From Dehalococcoidia bacterium (GTDB lineage: Bacteria > Chloroflexota > Dehalococcoidia > SM23-28-2 > RBG-16-64-32): a stretch of DNA of 53,300 nucleotides. How positions within the stretch are numbered: position 1 is the first letter of the stretch; each line of letters starts with the position of its first letter. The stretch spans positions 1-53,300 of the forward strand of contig JAUYGU010000050.1 in NCBI GenBank assembly GCA_030690405.1. Direction: 5' to 3'. A program made the position numbers and the translations under genes. Below, piece after piece: positions 49,144 to 53,300 of this stretch. Below the pieces are notes generated by a model that did no database searches, was not told the DNA's origin, and worked only from the letters and a program-made list of their open reading frames with translations.

Positions 49144-50229
49144 TCAGCTGCTCTGCAGCTTCTCGATGACGGCGTCGGCGACCTGCGACGTGCCGACGGC
49201 GGTCGGGTCGTCCGGCGTCGGCTTCATGTCGTAGGTCACGTCCTTCCCCTCGCGGATGACGGCGGCCAGGGCGGCCTCCAGGCGGTCGCCCGCCTTCTCC
49301 TCGCCGATGTGGCGCAGCATCATCACGCCGGAGAACATCATCGCCATGGGGTTCACCTTGTTCATGCCGGTGTACTTGGGGGCGCTGCCGTGCACCGGCT
49401 CGAACACGGCGAGCTCGTCACCCAGGTTCGCGCCCGGCGCTACCCCGAGCCCGCCGACGAGCCCCGCGCAGAGGTCGGACAGGATGTCGCCGTAGAGGTT
49501 CGGCAGCACCAGCACGTCGTACAGCTCCGGCTTCTGCACCAGCTGCATCGTCATGTTGTCCACCAGCCGCTCCTCGTAGGGGATGTCGGGGTAGTCCTCC
49601 GCCACGCGGCGGGCGACGGAGAAGAAGAGGCCGTCCGTGAACTTCATGATGTTGTCCTTGGCCACCGCCGTCACCGTCTTGCGCCCGAACCGGCGCGCGT
49701 ATTCGAACGCGAAGCGGACGATGCGCTCGCTGCCGAACTCCGAGATGATCTTGAGCGAGAGACCGGCGTCCTCACGGATCGGGCCCAGGCCGGCGGCCTC
49801 CGTGATCTCCGAGACCTTGGCGATCGCCGGGTCGCCCTTCTCGAACTCGACGCCGGCGTACAGGTCCTCGGTGTTCTCCCGCACGATCACGAGATCGACG
49901 TTGTCGTAGCGGGAGCGGACGCCGGGGTAGTACTTGGCGGGGCGCAGGCAGGCGTAGAGGTCCAGCATCTTGCGCAGGGCGACGTTGACGGAGCGGAAAC
50001 CACCACCGCGAGGGGTCGTTATCGGCCCCTTGATGGCGACCTTGTTCCTGCGGATGGACTCCAGGACTTCGTCGGGGAGGACCGAGCCGTACTGCTCGGC
50101 GGCGCCGATGCCGGCCTCCTTGACGTCCCAATCGAACTGGACGCCGGTAGCTTCGAGGACGCGGACTGTGGCTTCGGTGATCTCGGGGCCGGTGCCGTCG
50201 CCGGGTATGAGGGTGATGCTGTGGGGCAT
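49144..50229 (-). CDS. icd: Isocitrate dehydrogenase (NAD-type, isopropylmalate dehydrogenase family)
   Basis: A beta-decarboxylating dehydrogenase of 361 residues. It has [19 protein letters not shown] at the start, [31 protein letters not shown] (the serine-containing substrate loop of isocitrate enzymes), [16 protein letters not shown], the [13 protein letters not shown] stretch, [17 protein letters not shown] and [12 protein letters not shown]. The substrate loop and TCA neighbours favour isocitrate over isopropylmalate or homoisocitrate. The length and lack of the large NADP-type insert suggest NAD. The 125-base gap to acn may hold its own promoter. Confidence 0.9.
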   Translation of the reverse strand: MPHSITLIPGDGTGPEITEATVRVLEATGVQFDWDVKEAGIGAAEQYGSVLPDEVLESIRRNKVAIKGPITTPRGGGFRSVNVALRKMLDLYACLRPAKYYPGVRSRYDNVDLVIVRENTEDLYAGVEFEKGDPAIAKVSEITEAAGLGPIREDAGLSLKIISEFGSERIVRFAFEYARRFGRKTVTAVAKDNIMKFTDGLFFSVARRVAEDYPDIPYEERLVDNMTMQLVQKPELYDVLVLPNLYGDILSDLCAGLVGGLGVAPGANLGDELAVFEPVHGSAPKYTGMNKVNPMAMMFSGVMMLRHIGEEKAGDRLEAALAAVIREGKDVTYDMKPTPDDPTAVGTSQVADAVIEKLQSS

Positions 50230-50264
50230 GCGGTGTTCTTTCGCTATCGACGGTGGCCGCGCCT

Positions 50265-50270
50265 ATGATA
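50265..50270 (-). promoter_or_regulatory. Possible internal -10 box upstream of icd
   Basis: TATCAT on the minus strand (complement of 50265-50270) lies 35 bases before the icd ATG, in the 125-base acn-icd gap, the longest gap of the minus-strand TCA row. No convincing -35 box is seen. The gap otherwise shows nothing recognisable. Confidence 0.35.
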
Positions 50271-50354
50271 GCAAACGCGCCCCGATATACGATAGCTCTA
50301 AGGTAATGGAGAAGGGTATACGAGGCGGGCGGCGCGCCGTCTGCTGCGGTCGCT

Positions 50355-52280
50355 CTAGCCCGCGTGGGCCTTCACGTGGTTCAGGAGGCCGCCCTCGCGC
50401 AGCACCTCTATCTGGCGCACGCTCAGGTTGTGGCGGGCCGTGAACTCGTAACCCTGGGTCGTGTTGCGGACCGTCACCTCGCCGCCGGCCAGCGCGTCGC
50501 GCACGTCCGGCAGCTCCAGCACGTCGCCGGCGTTGATGCGGTCGTAGTCCGCCTCGGCGGCGAAGACGAGCGGCAGGATGCCGAAGTTCACCAGGTTGGT
50601 GTGGTGCATGCGCGCGTAGGTCTTCGCCAACACGGCCTTCACGCCCAGGAACATCGGGGCCAGCGCCGCGTGCTCCCGGCTTGACCCCTGCCCGTAGTTT
50701 GACCCGCCGACGATGATGCTGGAGCCGGCCTTCTTCGCCTTCGCCGAGAACTCCGGGTCCACGTAGAAGAAGACGTACTCGGAGATGGCGGGGATGTTGG
50801 AGCGCAGGGGGAGGATCTTGGAGCCCGCGGGCAGGATGTGGTCAGTGCTCACGTTATCGCCCAGCTTGATGAGGACGGGCGCCTTGATCGTCTGCGCCAG
50901 CGGCTGCGCCAGGGGCAGCGGCTTGATGTTCGGCCCGCGGGCGATCTCCACGCCGGCGCCGTTTCCGGGCGGCGGGATGATCAGGTCGTCGTCGATGATG
51001 AACTCCGAGGGGACGTCCAGTGGGGGTGGCGGGCCCCAGGTGCGCGGGTCCGTGATCTCGCCGGTTAGGGCGGAGACGGCCGCGACCTCCGGGCTCGCCA
51101 GGTACACCTTGTCGTCCGGCGTGCCGGAGCGGCCGGGGAAGTTGCGGTTGAACGTGCGCAGGGAGGCGGCATCGGAAGGCGGCGACTGCCCCATGCCGAT
51201 GCAGGGGCCGCAGGCGGACTCCAGGATGCGGGCGCCGGACTCGATCAGGTCGGCGAGGGCGCCGCTGCGGGCGATCATCGCGAACACCTGACGGGAGCCG
51301 GGGGTGACGGTCATGCTCAGGGTGGGGTTGACCTTGCGCCCCTTCAGCACGGCGGCGCTCACCGCCAGGTCGTGGTAGGAGGAGTTCGTGCAAGAGCCGA
51401 CGCACACCTGCGCCAGCTTCGTACCCGCCACCTCCTCGATGGGCACGACGGCGTCCGGGCTCTGCGGCCGCGCGACCATCGGGCCGAGCTTGTCGAGATC
51501 GATCTCGACCACCTCGTCGTAGTCCGCGTCGGCGTCGGCCGCGGTGGGCCGCCACATCTCCTCGCGCTTCTGGGCGCGGAAGTACTCGCGGGTGCGCTCG
51601 TCGGAGGGGAAGAAGGAGGCGGTGGCGCCCAGCTCGGCGCCCATGTTGGTGATGGTGCTGCGCTCCGGGACGCTGAGCGAGGCGATGCCCTCTCCGCAGT
51701 ACTCGAAGATCTTGCCGACGCCGCCCTTCACGGTGAGGCGGCGCAGCAGCTCGAAGATGACGTCCTTGGCCGCCACCCAGGGCTGCAGCCGCCCCGTCAG
51801 GCGCACGCCGACGACCCTGGGCATGGTCAGGTAGTACGGGCCACCGCCCATGGCGACCGCCACGTCCAGGCCGCCGGAGCCGATCGCCAGCATGCCTGCG
51901 CCGCCGGACGTCGGCGTATGGCTGTCCGAGCCCAGGAGCACGTCGCCGGGGGAGCTGAATCGCTCCAGGTGTACCTGGTGGCAGATGCCGTTGCCCGGCC
52001 GCGAGAAGTAGATGCCGTACTTGGCGGCGATGGTCTGCAGGAAGCGGTGGTCGTCGGCGTTCTCGAAGCCGGTCTGGAGCATGTTGTGGTCTACGTAGGA
52101 GACGGAGAGCTTGGTGCGGACTTTGGGTATGCCCATCGCCTCGAACTGGAGATAGGCCATGGTGCCGGTGGCGTCCTGGGTGAGCGTCTGGTCCACCCGG
52201 ATCGCGATCTCCGTGCCGGGCGTCAGCTCGCCGGAGACGAGGTGGTCGGCAAGGATCTTACGGGTCAGGTTCTGGCCCAA
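50355..52280 (-). CDS. acn: Aconitate hydratase
   Basis: A [4Fe-4S] aconitase that isomerises citrate and isocitrate. The 641 residues are of the shorter, mitochondrial/isopropylmalate isomerase-like bacterial type. They include VDQTLTQDATGTMAYLQFEAMG, GSDSHTPTSGGAGMLAIGSGG, the cluster cysteines in VGSCTNSS and ESACGPCIGMGQ, and the C-terminal swivel domain with DNVSTDHILPAG and GSNYGQGSSREHAALAP. The start is TTG (52278-52280) with GAGGAGG upstream; it begins 31 bases after korB. All active-site stretches are present. Confidence 0.93.
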   Translation of the reverse strand: MGQNLTRKILADHLVSGELTPGTEIAIRVDQTLTQDATGTMAYLQFEAMGIPKVRTKLSVSYVDHNMLQTGFENADDHRFLQTIAAKYGIYFSRPGNGICHQVHLERFSSPGDVLLGSDSHTPTSGGAGMLAIGSGGLDVAVAMGGGPYYLTMPRVVGVRLTGRLQPWVAAKDVIFELLRRLTVKGGVGKIFEYCGEGIASLSVPERSTITNMGAELGATASFFPSDERTREYFRAQKREEMWRPTAADADADYDEVVEIDLDKLGPMVARPQSPDAVVPIEEVAGTKLAQVCVGSCTNSSYHDLAVSAAVLKGRKVNPTLSMTVTPGSRQVFAMIARSGALADLIESGARILESACGPCIGMGQSPPSDAASLRTFNRNFPGRSGTPDDKVYLASPEVAAVSALTGEITDPRTWGPPPPLDVPSEFIIDDDLIIPPPGNGAGVEIARGPNIKPLPLAQPLAQTIKAPVLIKLGDNVSTDHILPAGSKILPLRSNIPAISEYVFFYVDPEFSAKAKKAGSSIIVGGSNYGQGSSREHAALAPMFLGVKAVLAKTYARMHHTNLVNFGILPLVFAAEADYDRINAGDVLELPDVRDALAGGEVTVRNTTQGYEFTARHNLSVRQIEVLREGGLLNHVKAHAG

Positions 52281-52311
52281 CTCAACTCCTCCTCGGGGCG
52301 ACGTGCGGAGG

Positions 52312-53181
52312 CTAGGAGAAGCGCTCTAGGTACGTCGCCAGGTCGAACTGCTTGCGTTCTGGCTCGAACTCGCGGACCGCTTTGCTGAAGATGGGGCGCT
52401 CTTCCTCGTAGAAGACGCCGAGGTGCACCTTCTCCTCGCTCAAAGCCAGGGTGATCGCGGCCTTCAAGTCGTGTCTGTTCCAATCGGGCGCTAGCTCTTC
52501 GATGTGCTCGTCGTAGTAGTCGTACGTATTCAGGAACTCGGCGCAGGGGCTCTGCACGTGGATGAAGGAGAAGCCCGGGTGCTTCACCCCCTGCACGATC
52601 AGCTCCGTCAGGTCATTCGGCTTGGCGGAGTAGCCGCGGGCGACGAATGTGGCGCCGTTGGCTAGGGCGAACAGCACCGGCGCCATCGGCTTGGCGATGA
52701 CGCCGTAGGGGGTGGTCTTGGACTTGTGCCCCATGAACGACGTCGGTGAGGCCTGGGCCTTGGTCAGGCCGTAGGTCTGGTTGTCCATCATGACGCAGGT
52801 GATATCGATGTTGCGCGCGCAGGCGTGCGGGAAGTGGCCGGCGCCGATCGACATCAGGTCGCCATCGCCGCCCATCGCGAGGACCGTCAGCGCCGGGTTG
52901 GCGAGCTTTATGCCCGTGGCGATAGGCAGGGAGCGACCGTGGACGCCGTGGAAGCCGAAGGTGCTCATGAAGTACGGCGTCCGGCTGGAGCAGCCGATGC
53001 CGGAGACGACGACGACGTCCTTCCGCTGGAGCTGGAGGGCGGCCAGCGCCTTGTAAGTCGCGGACAGCACACCGAAGTCGCCGCAGCCGGGGCACCATAC
53101 AGGCTTGTCGCCGCTCTTGTACTCCTTAACGGTCAGGACTTCGGCTTCCGCCGTCCCTGCGACCTTGGCGCCGTCAGGCAT
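52312..53181 (-). CDS. korB: 2-oxoacid:ferredoxin oxidoreductase beta subunit, probably 2-oxoglutarate (KorB)
   Basis: The thiamine-diphosphate-binding subunit of a 2-oxoacid:ferredoxin oxidoreductase. The 289 residues show VWCPGCGDFGVL (Cys30, Cys33), SGIGCSSRTPYF, GRSLPIATGIKLANP, the TPP-binding GDGDLMSIGAGHF (105-117) with MMDNQTYGLTKAQASPTS, and the SPCAEFLN stretch. Its closeness to acn, icd and mdh supports 2-oxoglutarate as substrate rather than pyruvate. AAGGAGGT lies eight bases before the ATG. It overlaps the alpha subunit gene by eight bases. Confidence 0.92.
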   Translation of the reverse strand: MPDGAKVAGTAEAEVLTVKEYKSGDKPVWCPGCGDFGVLSATYKALAALQLQRKDVVVVSGIGCSSRTPYFMSTFGFHGVHGRSLPIATGIKLANPALTVLAMGGDGDLMSIGAGHFPHACARNIDITCVMMDNQTYGLTKAQASPTSFMGHKSKTTPYGVIAKPMAPVLFALANGATFVARGYSAKPNDLTELIVQGVKHPGFSFIHVQSPCAEFLNTYDYYDEHIEELAPDWNRHDLKAAITLALSEEKVHLGVFYEEERPIFSKAVREFEPERKQFDLATYLERFS

Positions 53182-53300
53182 GAGCCAGGACCTCCTTGAT
53201 CTTGCTGTGGATTTCGCCCGGCGTGAACGGCAGGCCGCTGATCTTGTTCAACCGGATCGGCCTGATGCCCAGGGTGGCTGCGAGGTGGTGGGCGAACTGG
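53174..53300 (-). CDS. korA: 2-oxoacid:ferredoxin oxidoreductase alpha subunit (C-terminal end only)
   Basis: The last 41 codons of a gene entering from beyond the window, ending at TGA 53174-53176. The visible protein (FAHHLAATLGIRP, then NKISGLPFTPGEI and a short helix ending VLAHA) matches the C-terminus of KorA-type alpha subunits, where a loop of the form NKxxGLPF is usual. The eight-base overlap with korB and the order alpha-beta are standard for this enzyme. Only the fragment is visible, so the call depends largely on its partner. Confidence 0.75.
   Translation of the reverse strand, partial: QFAHHLAATLGIRPIRLNKISGLPFTPGEIHSKIKEVLAHA

Noticed and set aside
1..53300. tRNA, rRNA and selC genes, riboswitches, prophage or transposase genes
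   Set aside because: No gap is longer than 300 bases, none shows a cloverleaf, rRNA or riboswitch-like conserved core by eye, and no transposase or integrase motif appears in any supported frame. A covariance-model search would be needed to exclude small RNAs.

Overview
This 53.3 kb, GC-rich window reads as chromosomal core from a peptidoglycan-making bacterium. I infer a member of Chloroflexota, possibly Dehalococcoidia-like. The basis is the LDH-like malate dehydrogenase close to that of Chloroflexus, the fused SecDF, the actinobacteria-like large Sdh membrane anchor, and dispersed hairpin repeats. No rRNA or tRNA gene is present to test this. Genes are packed tightly, with many ATGA/GTGA overlaps. 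No gene-free stretch exceeds 300 bases; the longest is the selB-HDAC gap of 289 bases.

Layout. (1) 1-15.8 kb, minus strand: an almost complete dcw cell-wall and division operon. In transcription order it is mraZ-rsmH-ftsL-ftsI-murF-mraY-murD-ftsW-murG-murC-murB-ddl-ftsQ-ftsA-ftsZ (ftsZ runs off the edge). A strong promoter with three GTGGGG boxes at 10-bp spacing, the expected MraZ operator, lies upstream. murE is missing from its usual place between ftsI and murF. (2) 15.8-18.7 kb, plus strand: a MogA/MoaB domain joined in frame to a helix-turn-helix-like middle and a Mug/TDG-like uracil-DNA glycosylase domain, then trmD, rplS and an intrinsic terminator. (3) 18.7-26.2 kb, plus: priA, def, a CCA/poly(A) polymerase, yajC and fused secDF. 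(4) 26.2-32.6 kb: selB (minus) with a tandem duplication of its start region, an HDAC-like amidohydrolase, and the divergent pair hemW/aspS. (5) 32.7-36.3 kb: a dipeptide-type ABC importer without ATPases. (6) 36.5-42.1 kb, plus: tig-clpP-clpX, then tlyA-nadK-nudix. (7) 42.1-53.3 kb: two convergent sets of TCA-cycle genes. The plus-strand set is sdhC-sdhA-[four-helix-bundle gene]-sdhB. The minus-strand set is korA(partial)-korB-acn-icd-mdh-small membrane protein-fumA-small ORFs-fumB.

How it works together. Region 1 builds lipid II (MurF, D, G, C, B, Ddl, MraY) and the septal machine (FtsZ, A, Q, L, W, I). Region 7 encodes nearly a whole citrate cycle from 2-oxoglutarate:ferredoxin oxidoreductase through succinate dehydrogenase, fumarase, malate dehydrogenase, aconitase and isocitrate dehydrogenase; citrate synthase is not seen. 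Regions 3 and 6 hold protein export, translation, replication-restart and proteolysis functions.

The least ordinary features are these. A four-helix-bundle (S23-type) gene sits inside the sdh operon, bounded by inverted arrays of four 7-bp repeats, with a related heptad array supplying the sdhA start codon. The MogA-HTH-Mug fusion is unusual. A duplicated selB 5' end now forms a 45-codon upstream ORF. A 34-bp duplication around a hairpin at the fumA 3' end creates a coupled 37-codon ORF. Several genes have a -10 box only 7-9 bases before the start codon, which suggests leaderless mRNAs. ftsW lacks a standard start codon at its conserved N-terminus. All functional calls come from reading protein motifs by eye; no database search was run.
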